The translations under genes were made by a program, and so were the position numbers. A model generated the notes under the pieces. That model searched no databases. It was not told the DNA's origin and worked only from the letters and a program-made list of their open reading frames with translations. Below are positions 51,763-63,524 of a DNA stretch of 64,000 nucleotides, one piece after another. Positions within the stretch are counted from its first letter, which is position 1. Every line of letters starts with the position of its first letter. The stretch comes from Myxococcales bacterium. Lineage in GTDB: Bacteria > Myxococcota > UBA727 > VGSZ01. Where the stretch lies: NCBI GenBank assembly GCA_023248635.1, contig JAHFED010000021.1:26110-90109 (forward strand), written 5' to 3'.

Positions 51763-52800
51763 GAAGTCGTCAGGAACGATCGAGCGGCCGTCGTCGTCGA
51801 GCTTCTTGGTCGCGCTGTCGACGTCGACGTCTGGTGCCGTTGGCATCTTCGAAGTCGCCGTTTTTGGCAACACTTCGCCCTTCTTCTTGAGATCCTTGGC
51901 GCGATCGAGCGTCTGGGCCGGATCCAGCACAGTAACAATCTCGATCTCGGCGATGTGTGTATCGTCTTTCTTGTCGCCCAAATACACGCTGTCGACGCGG
52001 ATCTGCACTTCGACGACGCCGCGCCGGTGGATGCCGACGTAGGTGACCGCCGGCTTGTTCTCGCAGGTGAACTCGATGTGGTCGCCGATGGAGTCGATGC
52101 CGAGCGCAGAGAAATCCACGCCGGCGGCGCTGTCGCCGAGGTCGGCTTCGGTCTTGGTCTGGATGCTGCCGCGGTGCACACGGTTGCGATCGAAAAAGCT
52201 GCGCTGGTTGGTGCCGTCGCCGCAGTAGATGGCGATGGAGCCGACGTCGACGGCCTTTTGCAGGCGCACTGTGAGGGTTTGTCCGATGCCCGTTCCAGTG
52301 GCGCCCTCTGCCCACGACGTCGCCAGGTCGTTGTCGGTGGCCTTCTGCGGGCTGTGGTTGCTGTCCAGCGTCGATGACGCCGTCACATCCTTGATCTGCA
52401 CCGTACTCAGCTTGTCGCCGCGGAAACGGATCTCTTCGCCGTAGGTCCAGGTGAGCTGCTTGTTGCCGGCGAGCAGGATGCCAAGCCTCTTGTTGTTGAC
52501 GCGCACCTTCTCGCAAAGCGCGCCATCGAGCTGCACATGGAACACCGGCTTGGACGCAGCGCCCGTGCCCTGGAGGATCACGATGCCGCTGCCGAGGTCC
52601 GTGGTGGCGATGTCGTGGCGGTAGCAAATCACGCTCTCGTCGCGGCCGTCGCCGTCGAGGTCGCCGGTGGTCAGATCGAGGAGCACGAAGGCGGTGGTGA
52701 GCGCGTTCAGCCACGGGCCATTGTCCGCTGACGACGCCGCCTGCCCGGGCGCGCACACCAGCGCGACGCCCAGCAACAGCATGCAGAATCGGGGACCCAT
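51760..52800 (-). CDS. Secreted protein with NADase-type glycan-binding domain
   Basis: A 346-residue protein starting at ATG 52800, with a signal peptide (MGPRFCMLLLGVALVCAPGQA). An FG-GAP/VCBS-like segment (DLTTGDLDGDGRDESVICY) follows near residue 45. A discoidin/NADase-type glycan-binding domain occupies about 130-250: DNDLATSWAEGATGTGIGQTLTVRL and IAIYCGDGT...RNRVHRGS. The C-terminal region is beta-rich and charged. The domain is found on secreted proteins including toxins but is only a binding module; no enzymatic domain is seen. Confidence 0.8.
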   Translation of the reverse strand: MGPRFCMLLLGVALVCAPGQAASSADNGPWLNALTTAFVLLDLTTGDLDGDGRDESVICYRHDIATTDLGSGIVILQGTGAASKPVFHVQLDGALCEKVRVNNKRLGILLAGNKQLTWTYGEEIRFRGDKLSTVQIKDVTASSTLDSNHSPQKATDNDLATSWAEGATGTGIGQTLTVRLQKAVDVGSIAIYCGDGTNQRSFFDRNRVHRGSIQTKTEADLGDSAAGVDFSALGIDSIGDHIEFTCENKPAVTYVGIHRRGVVEVQIRVDSVYLGDKKDDTHIAEIEIVTVLDPAQTLDRAKDLKKKGEVLPKTATSKMPTAPDVDVDSATKKLDDDGRSIVPDDF

Positions 52801-52907
52801 GAGGGTCAGTATGGATCGCCTTCGCGGCCGGTCAACTTCAGGTGCCCCAGCCCAGGCAAGGCAGAGGCGATGGATGCGGTGGCGAAAAAGTACTGTAATT
52901 TCGAGGA

Positions 52908-54070
52908 CTAACGTCCAACAATCAGACGGGGGCCAAAGAGTCGGGCGGTGATGAGCAGGAGCAGCGCGGCAACGATGAGCACCGAGCCACTGGCCAAGGC
53001 GACGTCGACGGCTGCAGTGGGCTCCCCCCGAATGAGGCGCATCATCAAGATGCTGTGGCCCAAGGTCGGTACCAACATCATCGCTGTCGTCGGTTGCTGC
53101 GGGAACATCATCAACAGTGCCCCCGGGATCGTGGGCGCCACCATCACCATCGAGATGGCGGCCTGCGCGGTCTTGAAGGTCTTGCACAAGGTCCCGACGA
53201 AGACCTGCAGCGCAGCACCCAGCAGCACCATGGGCAAGAGCAGGGCGACGACGGCGACGGCGACCAGGGGCGGCAGCGAGATGTCGAGATCGACTTCGGC
53301 AAAAGGAATGACGGCGACGGCGACGACGAAGCCGGCAGCAGACACCGTGACGCCGAGCAAGCCAAAGAGGGCAGCAACCGCGACTTTGCCGAGCACCAGG
53401 TCCACCGCTTTGACCGGGTTGAGCAGCAGCGCCTCGAGCGATCCCCGCTCGCGCTCACCCGCAGTGACGTCGATGGCGACGTAGGTGCCGCCCATGAAGC
53501 AAGAGAGCAGCAGAAAAAGCGGCATCACGCCCAGCAAGAGCGCGGTCTTGCCCTGAGGAGTGCCGACGTCGCGGACGCTGACGGCGACGGCCTGGTTGAC
53601 GAGGGGATCGATGCCGCGGGCGACCAGCCGCAAAGCGCCGACCTGTGCGCTGTATTGCTGCAGGGACCGGCGCAGGCGCGACAGAAGGATCCCCGACGAC
53701 TGCCGTGATTCGTCGACGATGATCTCGACCACCGCTGGTCGCCCGTGGCGCAGGTCGTCACCAAAAGAGCTCGGGATGACGAGGACGACGTCGACTTTGC
53801 CGTCCCGCACCGCTTGTTGGGGATCTGCGGGGGCGTCTTCGACGACGACGCCGGATCGGGCGAGCTGCGCCAAGAGCACGGGTGCATTCTCTTTGCCGAC
53901 GACGGGAACCTTGGGCGCCTGCTGCTTCTCTTGAATGTCGCTGAAGAGAAAAAAGAGCAGAACCAGGCTCAACGGTCCCATCAGCGGCATCAGGAGCGCC
54001 GTCGACACGGCCCGCCGATCCCGAGCGTTGTCGGTGGCTTCCTTGCGGATGACGGTGCCGATGACGCCCA

Positions 54071-54071
<1 letters not shown>
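52908..54071 (-). CDS. ABC-2 type transporter permease, NatB-like
   Basis: A 387-residue membrane protein of the ABC-2/NatB type. A first helix near residues 23-43 (ALLMPLMGPLSLVLLFFLF), a large external domain (about 45-195), then about five helices (LLLGVMPLFLLLSCFMGG, VAALFGLLGVTVSAAGFVVAVAV, LVAVAVVALLLPMVLLGAALQVF and so on). The motif AGERERGSLEALLLNPVKAV is characteristic. The ATP-binding partner is not seen next to it within the window, which is unusual for this type. ATG 54071 overlaps the stop of the outer-membrane gene (TGATG). Confidence 0.85.
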
Positions 54072-56504
<2,433 letters not shown>

Positions 56505-56632
56505 CGCGATGGCACCGCGGCGGCGGTCGGATAGCTTCGTCGTCGTCGTCGCCTGTGGGAGGGCATTGACGGAATGGCCAAGCCTTTTGCGAGCTTGACG
56601 CAGGGACAACCGGGTGGTGCCCTCTGGTCCAG

Positions 56633-59443
56633 ATGTTCCTCTCCAAGATTCCTCTGATCGTCGATGGCGGGCCCAAGGGTCTGATCAAGCGGCTCTTCGT
56701 CGTCGCCGTCGCCGTCGCCGCTCTGCTGGCGGGCGGTTTGATGGCCCACATCGCAGTGCTCGGGAATGAGCTGCCCGATCTCTCCTCGATGGAGAACTAC
56801 GATCCGGCGCTGACGTCGAAGGTCTTTGACCGGCACGGCAACCTGGTGGCCCGCTTCTACGAGGAGCGGCGCACGGTGGTCGCCATCGAGCAGATTCCCG
56901 AGCATGTGAAGAGAGCGTTCATCGCCGCCGAAGACGAAGATTTTTACAATCACAAAGGCATCGACTACTGGGCCATCGTCCGCGCGGTCATCTACCAGGC
57001 GCGGCACAAGCTCATCGGCGGGCCCCAGTCCGGTGGCTCCACCATCACGCAGCAGACGGCGAAGACCTTTCTGCTCACGCCCGAGCGCTCGATGTCTCGC
57101 AAGATCAAGGAGATGATCTTGGCGAAAAAAATCGAGGAACGATTCTCAAAAGACCATATTCTCTATCTCTATCTGAACCAGATCTATTTCGGCAACGGGG
57201 CCTACGGCGTCGAAGAGGCGGCCCGCACCTACTACGGACGCTCCGTCGACAAACTGACCATCGGCCAGGCGGCAGTGCTGGCATCCATCCCCAAGTCGCC
57301 GAGTCGCATCAACCCCTGGGCCGATCCCCGGCGCGTTCGCGTGCGCCGCGGCTACGTGCTCGAGCAGATGAGAGCCAACGGCTTCATCGATGAAGCGCAG
57401 GAGCAGCGCGCCAAAGAGGAGCCCGTGCGCGTCGAGGTGGCGCCGCCCGAATTTCTCGACGTGGCGCCCTACTACGCCGAAGCCATCCGGCAGGTCCTCG
57501 TCGACAAGACCTCGCCAGAAGAGGTCGCCCGCGGCGGTCTCACGGTCTACGCCGCGCTCGACGGAGGCCTGCAGAAGGCCGCCAACGTTGGCATCGACAA
57601 AGGACTGCGCGAGCTCGACAAGCGCCAGGGCTACCGCGGCCCCCTGGTGCGCCTCGATCCAGACGTTGCCAAAGAGCTGCTGGCCCTCCTCGACGATGAA
57701 CGGGGCAGACGCTTCCCCGCCGACGAGACCCCCGATCTCAAGCTCGAAGCCGCCGAGGGCCGCGCGATCTGGGACCTCGCCCGGGTCAAGCACGACGACG
57801 TCCAACGCATCCTCAAAGCCGCTGCCGCGCAAGACGACGACGACGACGACGTCAGCGATGCCGAGAAAAAGCTCGATGCCCAGCTGGCAGCCAAGGCCGG
57901 ACTTTCGACGTCGCCCGCGCTGCGCCAGGTGCGCACCACGCGTCTGAAAATCGGATCGCGCGCAGGCGCTGTCGTCAAGGAGATCGACAACGCGGGCAAG
58001 AAGGTCGTCGTCGACCTCGGCACCACCGACGCGGTCATGCCTTTTGCGTCGATGGCCTGGGCGCGCCCCTTCTCCCCCGAGAAATCCACCGAAAGGCCCA
58101 AAGCTCCCTCCGACGTCGTCAAAAGAGGCGACATCGTGCTGGTCAGCATCGAGAAGATCCTGCCCGGACGCGCTTCGAGCAAAGACAAAGGCGGCAAGGT
58201 TTCTGCCCTCAGCCCGGGCGGCCCAGGCACCAGCGCCAAGGCCGCCGTCGTCGAGGTCGCATTGGAGCAAGATCCCAAAGCGCAGGGGGCCTTGGTGTCC
58301 ATCGATCCCGCGGACCACCGGGTGCTGGCCCTGGTCGGCGGATCGGACTTCGCCGCCAGCCCCTTCAACCGCGCGACCCAGGCCGTGCGCCAGGCGGGGT
58401 CGTCGTTCAAGCCCTTCATCTACGCCACCGGCATCGAGACTCGGCTCTTCTCGTCGGTGGGCTTCCTTGAGACCCGCGCCGACGGCAGCGTGTCCCACCG
58501 CTTGATCACGGATGCCCCCAAGGTCTTCTTCGACCGGTGGACGGGCAAGAAATGGGCGCCCCAAAATTCGTCGGGCCGCTTTCTCGGCGACATCACCACC
58601 CGCACCTGCCTCACGCATTCGGTGAACACCTGCAGCATCAGCATCCTCGAAAAGGTGGGCATCGACGCCGTCCTCGACGTCGCCGCCAAAGTGCACCTCA
58701 ACCTGGCCGAAGAGCCCTTCCCGAAAAATCAGACCCTCGCCTTGGGCACCGGCGGCGTGCACCTCCTCGACCTCGTGAATGCCTACGCCGTGTTCCCCGA
58801 CGGCGGACGCTGGGCGCCACCGGTCTTGATCGAGAAAGTCAAAAAGCGCGACGGCTCCATCTTGTTCGAGGCGCCGCCCCTCGAGCACACCCAGGTCTTC
58901 GCGGCGCAGACGGCCAGCATCATGGCGGACATGATGAAGTCCGTCGTCGAGAGCGGCACGGCGATGCGCGCGCGCGAGCTCAAACGACCGGTAGCGGGCA
59001 AGACCGGCACCACCGACGAAGCCCGTAGCACCTGGTTCGTCGGTTTCACGCCCGACATCGTCACCGGCGTCTACGTCGGCTTCGACGACAACAAGACCCT
59101 GGGCCGCGCCGAATCCGGTGGACGCGCCGCCGTACCCATCTGGATGCGCTTCATGAACGTCGCCGTCGCCGACCAACCCGCTCACGATTTCGTGCTCGCC
59201 GACGGCGTGGTGCGCAAGAGCGTCGACATCCGCACCGGCCTGTTGGCGCGCTCCGAAGCAGCCCTGTTGCCTGGAGAGCTGCCCGATCTCGAGCTCAACG
59301 ACGACGGCGACCCCATCCCCAAGGTGCTCCCCGCGGGGGTGATCGCGGAGGTGTTCGTGCAGGGCACCGAGCCCGTGCAGACCGCCGACGACGCCCCGCC
59401 TCCGCCTCTCGAGCTGCAGGAGCGTGGCGGGCTGGCCCCCTGA
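56633..59443 (+). CDS. Penicillin-binding protein 1A, transglycosylase/transpeptidase
   Basis: A 936-residue bifunctional peptidoglycan synthase. After an N-terminal helix, the glycosyltransferase has AAEDEDFYNHKGID (catalytic Glu near residue 98), GGSTITQQ and KIKEMILAKKIEERFSK. The transpeptidase has QAGSSFKPF (active Ser near 588), THSVN (near 662) and KTGTT (near 789). An insert of about 150 residues lies between the domains (about 370-530), Asp-rich and containing a family C repeat (VSALSPGGPG at 58201). Longer than typical PBP1A. Start ATG 56633. Confidence 0.92.
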   Translation: MFLSKIPLIVDGGPKGLIKRLFVVAVAVAALLAGGLMAHIAVLGNELPDLSSMENYDPALTSKVFDRHGNLVARFYEERRTVVAIEQIPEHVKRAFIAAEDEDFYNHKGIDYWAIVRAVIYQARHKLIGGPQSGGSTITQQTAKTFLLTPERSMSRKIKEMILAKKIEERFSKDHILYLYLNQIYFGNGAYGVEEAARTYYGRSVDKLTIGQAAVLASIPKSPSRINPWADPRRVRVRRGYVLEQMRANGFIDEAQEQRAKEEPVRVEVAPPEFLDVAPYYAEAIRQVLVDKTSPEEVARGGLTVYAALDGGLQKAANVGIDKGLRELDKRQGYRGPLVRLDPDVAKELLALLDDERGRRFPADETPDLKLEAAEGRAIWDLARVKHDDVQRILKAAAAQDDDDDDVSDAEKKLDAQLAAKAGLSTSPALRQVRTTRLKIGSRAGAVVKEIDNAGKKVVVDLGTTDAVMPFASMAWARPFSPEKSTERPKAPSDVVKRGDIVLVSIEKILPGRASSKDKGGKVSALSPGGPGTSAKAAVVEVALEQDPKAQGALVSIDPADHRVLALVGGSDFAASPFNRATQAVRQAGSSFKPFIYATGIETRLFSSVGFLETRADGSVSHRLITDAPKVFFDRWTGKKWAPQNSSGRFLGDITTRTCLTHSVNTCSISILEKVGIDAVLDVAAKVHLNLAEEPFPKNQTLALGTGGVHLLDLVNAYAVFPDGGRWAPPVLIEKVKKRDGSILFEAPPLEHTQVFAAQTASIMADMMKSVVESGTAMRARELKRPVAGKTGTTDEARSTWFVGFTPDIVTGVYVGFDDNKTLGRAESGGRAAVPIWMRFMNVAVADQPAHDFVLADGVVRKSVDIRTGLLARSEAALLPGELPDLELNDDGDPIPKVLPAGVIAEVFVQGTEPVQTADDAPPPPLELQERGGLAP
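58201..58224 (+). repeat. Family C repeat inside the PBP1A gene
   Basis: TTCTGCCCTCAGCCCGGGCG matches the C consensus and encodes S-A-L-S-P-G-G in frame in the inter-domain insert. A single copy, less like SLPSG than the copies elsewhere. Confidence 0.6.
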
Positions 59444-59450
59444 TCGCGGT

Positions 59451-59954
59451 TCAGCCGAGCTCGACCAGCACTTTGGGCGGCATCAGCCACGAGAGCTCGC
59501 CGTGCGGGCGCGGGAGGTCGTCGAGCTCCAAGAGCGCAGCGCCCGCTTTCTTCAACGAGGTCACGGGTACGCGATCGCCGGTGATCGACAAAGCCAGGGC
59601 GCGATCGAGGTGGGGCGCATGGCCGACGCACACCACTTCTTCGTCGGAGTGAACGAAGGCGAACAAGGCGTGAAAGAGGGCGTAGGGCGCGGCTTCGGGC
59701 AACAAGGCCTCGGTGACGACGATCTTGTCCTTGCTGAGGTCGAAGGTCTCGAGCGCCAGCTCAGCGGTCTGGCGAGCGCGGACATAGGGGCTGGTGACGA
59801 CGCGGGTGGGGCGACAGCCGACGACGAAGAGCCCCTTGCAGGCCTTCTTCGCCTTCTTGCGGCCCTCCTCGGTGAGCGCACGCTCCGGATCAGCGGGGCA
59901 CTGCGGATCGGCCCGGTCGTGGGCAATGCCGTGGCGAAGAAAAATGACACGCAT
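59451..59954 (-). CDS. sixA: Phosphohistidine phosphatase, SixA-like
   Basis: A 167-residue histidine phosphatase-branch protein: MRVIFLRHGIAHDRADP (RHG motif at residues 7-9), TSPYVRARQTAEL and CVGHAPHLDRAL (second catalytic His). SixA removes phosphate from phosphohistidine, for example on histidine kinase domains. Convergent with the PBP1A gene (7-base gap). No two-component partner is nearby. Confidence 0.85.
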   Translation of the reverse strand: MRVIFLRHGIAHDRADPQCPADPERALTEEGRKKAKKACKGLFVVGCRPTRVVTSPYVRARQTAELALETFDLSKDKIVVTEALLPEAAPYALFHALFAFVHSDEEVVCVGHAPHLDRALALSITGDRVPVTSLKKAGAALLELDDLPRPHGELSWLMPPKVLVELG

Positions 59955-59982
59955 GGTCGTCGTCGGTGCCCGACCCGACGCA

Positions 59983-60011
59983 CCAAAGAAAGAGGCTCCC
60001 GAGGGGGAGCC
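59983..60011 (-). terminator. Rho-independent terminator of the lipoprotein gene
   Basis: A GGCTCCC-GAGG-GGGAGCC hairpin (59994-60011) is followed on the minus strand by CTCTTTCTTTGG, a T-rich tail. It lies 45 bases after the stop of the 60056 lipoprotein gene. Confidence 0.65.
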
Positions 60012-60055
60012 GCTGTTTTCCTCATCTTTCGCTCGACCCGCGGGTCATCGGCACT

Positions 60056-60703
60056 TCAGCGCCGCAAGGTGAAGCGCGAGGTCGCCTTCTGTGTGTTGAT
60101 GAGCTCGCCGGCGTTGTCGTACTTGTTCCAGCGACCTGCCAGCTGCACCTGCAGCTCGCCCGGCTCCCCATCGGGAGCTTCTTCGACGACGACGTCGACT
60201 TCATCGGCGGGGGTGTCGAATTCGTCGAACACGTCCATGTCCTGGCCCGTGCATCCGAGCAGGTAGACTTGGGCGCCGTCGGCTTCGTAGGCGGAGAAGG
60301 TAAAGCGGCGGTTGGTGCCGGCGACGAAGAGGTCGCTGGCGTTGGACGCGCTCAACATCAGCATGGCGGCGCGGTTCTCGAGCTGAACGACGGACTCGAT
60401 GGAAAGGTAGTAGCCGTCGTCGTAGACCGCGAGGCGGTCTGGTGCCTGGTTGATGCCCACAGCCGGGCCGACGTCGCCGCTCAAGAGGCCATCACGGACA
60501 CCGACGAAGGGGGGGGCAGCGTCGACGTCGTTGGCGTCGAAGTCTTCGCCGGTGTCGTCGACGGTGGCGTCGAGGTCGTTGTTGTCGATGAAGTCGTCGA
60601 AGCCGCGCGATGGCTCGGGTTGGTACGTGCGATCGACCATGCACCCCGTGGTGGCCAACAACACCGCGCCCAACGTGGTCCCGAGCAGCATTCGCATTTG
60701 CAT
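60056..60703 (-). CDS. Lipoprotein, paralogue 1
   Basis: A 215-residue lipoprotein with a signal peptide ending in the lipobox TTGC. An Asp-rich linker follows (DDFIDNNDLDATVDDTGEDFDAND). The body has GVRDGLLSGDVGPAVGINQAPDRL, SIESVVQLENRAAMLMLSASNASDLFVAGT and VYLLGCTGQDMDVFDEFDTPADEVDVVVEEAPDGEPGEL. It is clearly paralogous to the gene at 60807. No family recognised; surface location likely. Start 60703 or the ATG two codons later. Confidence 0.7.
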   Translation of the reverse strand: MQMRMLLGTTLGAVLLATTGCMVDRTYQPEPSRGFDDFIDNNDLDATVDDTGEDFDANDVDAAPPFVGVRDGLLSGDVGPAVGINQAPDRLAVYDDGYYLSIESVVQLENRAAMLMLSASNASDLFVAGTNRRFTFSAYEADGAQVYLLGCTGQDMDVFDEFDTPADEVDVVVEEAPDGEPGELQVQLAGRWNKYDNAGELINTQKATSRFTLRR

Positions 60704-60806
60704 CGTGTTCCCCTTTCGACCGGACCCGACGATCGGGCCTGTCCCGCAACGGTACGGACAATCCAGGCTGGATCCGAGAAGTCGGCCGGACCTGTCTCGT
60801 TTTCGA

Positions 60807-61373
60807 TCATCGCTCCAGAACGAAGCTCGCCCGCGCCTCTCGCACGCTCAGTGCCCCGTCTGCAGGCGCTTCCACAAACCAGCGGCCCACGACGTCGACG
60901 TCAATGTCACCGGCCTCGCCACCTTGGTTGGCTTCGACCACGAGATCGACCTCGTCGGCGGCGGCATCGTATTGGTCGTAGACGTCGATGGCCTGCCCGA
61001 CACATCCGAGCAGCCCGATCTGGGGCTCGCCGGCCTGGTAGTCGTAGTAGTCGCTGAAGCTGAAGGTGGTGTCGGTGCCCGGGACGAAGAGCTCGGCAGC
61101 GTTGGACGCCGACAAAAACAGCATGGCGGCGCGATCCGAGAGCTGAACCACGGCGTCGACGGCGAGATAGGTGCCGTCGTCCCAGGTGTTGATGCGCGTC
61201 GTCGGCGTGTTGATCCCCTCGGCAGGACCGATGTCGCCCATCAGATGTCCCTCGCGCACGCCGGTGATCTGCGCCGTGTAGTCAGCAGGAGAAGGCGCTC
61301 CATTGCCTAGAGGTTCACCGCTGCATCCGGCCACGCTGATCGCCACAACACCGAACAACAATGAACGCTGCAT
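60807..61373 (-). CDS. Lipoprotein, paralogue 2
   Basis: A 188-residue lipoprotein with lipobox VAGC; ATG 61373 is preceded by AAGGAGG eight bases upstream. It shares with the preceding protein the REGHLMGDIGPAEGINTPTTRI, VVQLSDRAAMLFLSASNAAELFVPGT, LLGCVGQAIDVYDQYDAAADEVDLVVEANQGG and FVLER blocks, so it is a tandem duplicate. The two are 103 bases apart and probably in one transcription unit. Function unknown. Confidence 0.75.
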   Translation of the reverse strand: MQRSLLFGVVAISVAGCSGEPLGNGAPSPADYTAQITGVREGHLMGDIGPAEGINTPTTRINTWDDGTYLAVDAVVQLSDRAAMLFLSASNAAELFVPGTDTTFSFSDYYDYQAGEPQIGLLGCVGQAIDVYDQYDAAADEVDLVVEANQGGEAGDIDVDVVGRWFVEAPADGALSVREARASFVLER

Positions 61374-61734
61374 ATTGTGTCCTCCTTGCGAACCTGACTT
61401 CCGGCCATCGGATGTCTGGTGGAGGACCAATCCAAGCCCGGTGCCAACTATCCGGCGTGGCTACGACGTGATCGCGCCCAACATGGCCCCGCAACGCCGC
61501 CCCTGCTTCGACGACATCGACAATTGTGCCTCGGTCGCATCGAACCTACGACGAAGGACCGCCCTGGCGCGCTTCCTCGTTCTGCAGGTCGCGATTGGCT
61601 CTGATGCTGCAATCGGCGTCGCGGGCGCATCACAATGTGATGTTCATACATTGATCTGCGCCTTCATCAATATATCATGGTGATGTCCCAGAAACCCAAC
61701 GATTCCATTTGGGTCACTTCGGCCGCACACCCAT
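61374..61734. other. Gene-free gap upstream of the lipoprotein pair
   Basis: No plausible gene is found in these 361 bases. The right half is richer in A+T and holds a promoter/operator-like site at 61628-61670; nothing else was found. The minus-strand lipoprotein pair starts at its left edge, so the gap is its upstream control region. Confidence 0.5.
61628..61670 (-). promoter_or_regulatory. Predicted promoter with palindromic operator
   Basis: CATCACA-A-TGTGATG (61628-61642) is a perfect 7-1-7 palindrome. On the minus strand TTGATG (61670-61665) and TATGAA (61648-61643) are 16 bases apart, giving a weak sigma-70 match, with the expected start site over the palindrome. The distance of about 260 bases to the lipoprotein start is long. 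Confidence 0.3.
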
Positions 61735-63189
61735 TCAGGGTTTGGGCAAGGCGACAAAAGTCGGGGAGCCTCCGCGCAGGACCAACATCTTCAACAACTT
61801 GCCCGTCGCAACGCGGTCGACGGCGGTGACGAAGCCCTCGCGATCGCCGACCCCCGCGCCATTCACGTCGACGACGACGTCGCCGGGTTGCAGTCCCGCT
61901 TCGGCCGCTGGTGAGCCCGGCTGGACACGGACGATCACGGCACCTTTCTGCTTGGCCGTGAGCTCGAGGCGCGCCCGCAGTTCGTCATCGAGGGTGTCCA
62001 CGCGGATGCCCAGACGCCCCGCTTCAGCTTTGCCCGCGCGTTCGTCGCGGCGAGGCTCGTCGTCGTCGTCGGATTCGACCTTGGGCGGCGCGCTCAGCTT
62101 GACCTTGGCCGAGCGCAGCTCACCGTCGCGCAAGAGCTCCAGCGGCACCGTGCGGCCCACCCCCGTCGTCGCTGCCAGCAGGGGCAGGTCGCTGGAGTCT
62201 TCGATGAGCCGCCCATCGAACTTCACGATGACGTCGCCAGGCTTCACCCCCGCCTGAAAGGCCGGACCGCTCGCAACGACCTGAGACACCAGGGCGCCCC
62301 GGGGTCGTTCCAGCCCCAGGCCGGAGGCGAGCTCGGGGCCGACCCGCTGGATGGCCACGCCGATCCAGGACCGATCGACCCGACCCTTGTCCTTGAGGTC
62401 CGGCAAGAGCTTCTTCACCAGGTTGACGGGGATCGCGAAGCCAATCCCCTGTCCGGAAGCGTTGATCGCCGAATTGATGCCGATGACGTCGCCGGCGAGG
62501 TTGAGCAGGGGTCCACCGGAGTTGCCCGGGTTGATTGCGGCGTCAGTCTGCAGAAAGTCGTACAGGCCCTGCCGCCCTGAGGGTGCGATATCTCGTCGGC
62601 TCTTCGCCGACACGATCCCCAACGAGACAGACTGGGACAGCCCGAAGGGGTTGCCGACGGCGACGACGAAGTCACCCACTTGCAGAGCGTCGCTGTCGCC
62701 GAGGCTCAAGTGGGGCCAGGGACCGCCGGCGGGGTTTTTGCCGTCGAGCTTGATGAGGGCGACGTCGGTGCGAGGGTCGTCGCCGATGACGGTGGCGGCG
62801 AGCACCTCGCTGCGGCCGCCGACCCGCACCCGGATCTTTTGGGCGCCTTCGACAACATGGTGGTTCGTCAGGGCGTAGCCGTCGGGGCTGATCAGAAAGC
62901 CCGTGCCCTGTCCGCGCTGCTTGAAGTCGGGAGCCTCAAGGCGAAAGAGACGTTGCGCACGCGGGTCGAGGGAGGAGTTGACGTCGCTCTCGACGTCGAT
63001 GGAGAGGACCGCCGTCTCGCTGTCTTTGACCAAAGGCGCGAGGCTGGGGATGGCGACGCGAGGCAGCGCCGTGCTCTCTGTCCAGACATCCCCGGCGTGG
63101 GCGCCCACGGCGGCGACGAGGGCGAGGATGACAGACGGCCGCCAGGCACGCCCGCAGCGTGCGCGATCAAAGGGAACGAGCGACTTCAT
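61735..63189 (-). CDS. HtrA/DegP family periplasmic serine protease
   Basis: A 484-residue protein with a signal peptide (SVILALVAAVGAHAGD). The catalytic triad is visible: TNHHVV (His near residue 107), RTDVALIK (Asp near 138) and DAAINPGNSGGPLLN (Ser near 221). Two PDZ domains follow (about 270-365 and 385-480), with an Asp-rich linker (ESDDDDEPRRDE). It is a Do-type periplasmic protease/chaperone. Start ATG 63189 has AGGAGG about 11 bases upstream. Confidence 0.95.
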   Translation of the reverse strand: MKSLVPFDRARCGRAWRPSVILALVAAVGAHAGDVWTESTALPRVAIPSLAPLVKDSETAVLSIDVESDVNSSLDPRAQRLFRLEAPDFKQRGQGTGFLISPDGYALTNHHVVEGAQKIRVRVGGRSEVLAATVIGDDPRTDVALIKLDGKNPAGGPWPHLSLGDSDALQVGDFVVAVGNPFGLSQSVSLGIVSAKSRRDIAPSGRQGLYDFLQTDAAINPGNSGGPLLNLAGDVIGINSAINASGQGIGFAIPVNLVKKLLPDLKDKGRVDRSWIGVAIQRVGPELASGLGLERPRGALVSQVVASGPAFQAGVKPGDVIVKFDGRLIEDSSDLPLLAATTGVGRTVPLELLRDGELRSAKVKLSAPPKVESDDDDEPRRDERAGKAEAGRLGIRVDTLDDELRARLELTAKQKGAVIVRVQPGSPAAEAGLQPGDVVVDVNGAGVGDREGFVTAVDRVATGKLLKMLVLRGGSPTFVALPKP

Positions 63190-63356
63190 GGTGCAGCCAA
63201 CCTCCTGGCCTTGGTCATCGGGCGGCCCCTCCCGTGGTGATGCAGTAGCAATCCAGGACCCTGCCGGGCCAACTGGAGTTACCCCTCACACCCCCTGCTC
63301 CTCGAACACGGGAGCGGCCGATTTTCTGCCGAACGCGCAAGGCCGCGGGCCGTCAC

Positions 63357-63500
63357 TTGCGCAAGATCGTTGCGCACCGACTGCTCGGGAGTTGCGCATG
63401 CGTTGCGCAACCCCCGGTGATCGATCCAACTGCCTGATTCTGGAGGCATAAATGCTGGGTGGCTCGCTGGCATCGGTCCTGCTGAAGGGGTTGTGCGCAA
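63357..63500. promoter_or_regulatory. TTGCGCA box array
   Basis: Five copies of TTGCGCA or its complement: 63357, 63370, 63392, 63403 and (complement) 63494. The first and fourth are the palindrome TTGCGCAA. The gap 63190-63524 otherwise has no gene. Such arrays are typical of operator sites for a dimeric regulator. The likely target is the gene starting at 63525 (or the frame at 63452). Confidence 0.5.
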
Positions 63501-63524
63501 CGAATCAACCAGCAGGAGGCTCTC

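Noticed and set aside
51760..52800. Calling the glycan-binding protein a toxin or NADase.
   Set aside because: The NADase-type glycan-binding domain is named for its context in some toxins; no NADase active site or other enzymatic domain is seen.
61303..61683. A 126-codon plus-strand frame in the gap before htrA.
   Set aside because: It overlaps the lipoprotein gene start, has no ribosome site and reads as low-information sequence.
62560..62590. A SPSGRQG peptide in HtrA that resembles the family C motif.
   Set aside because: The region before the FLQTDAAINPGNSGGP motif is naturally variable and PSGRQ-like in HtrA proteins of this type, and the DNA match is short, so no repeat is called.
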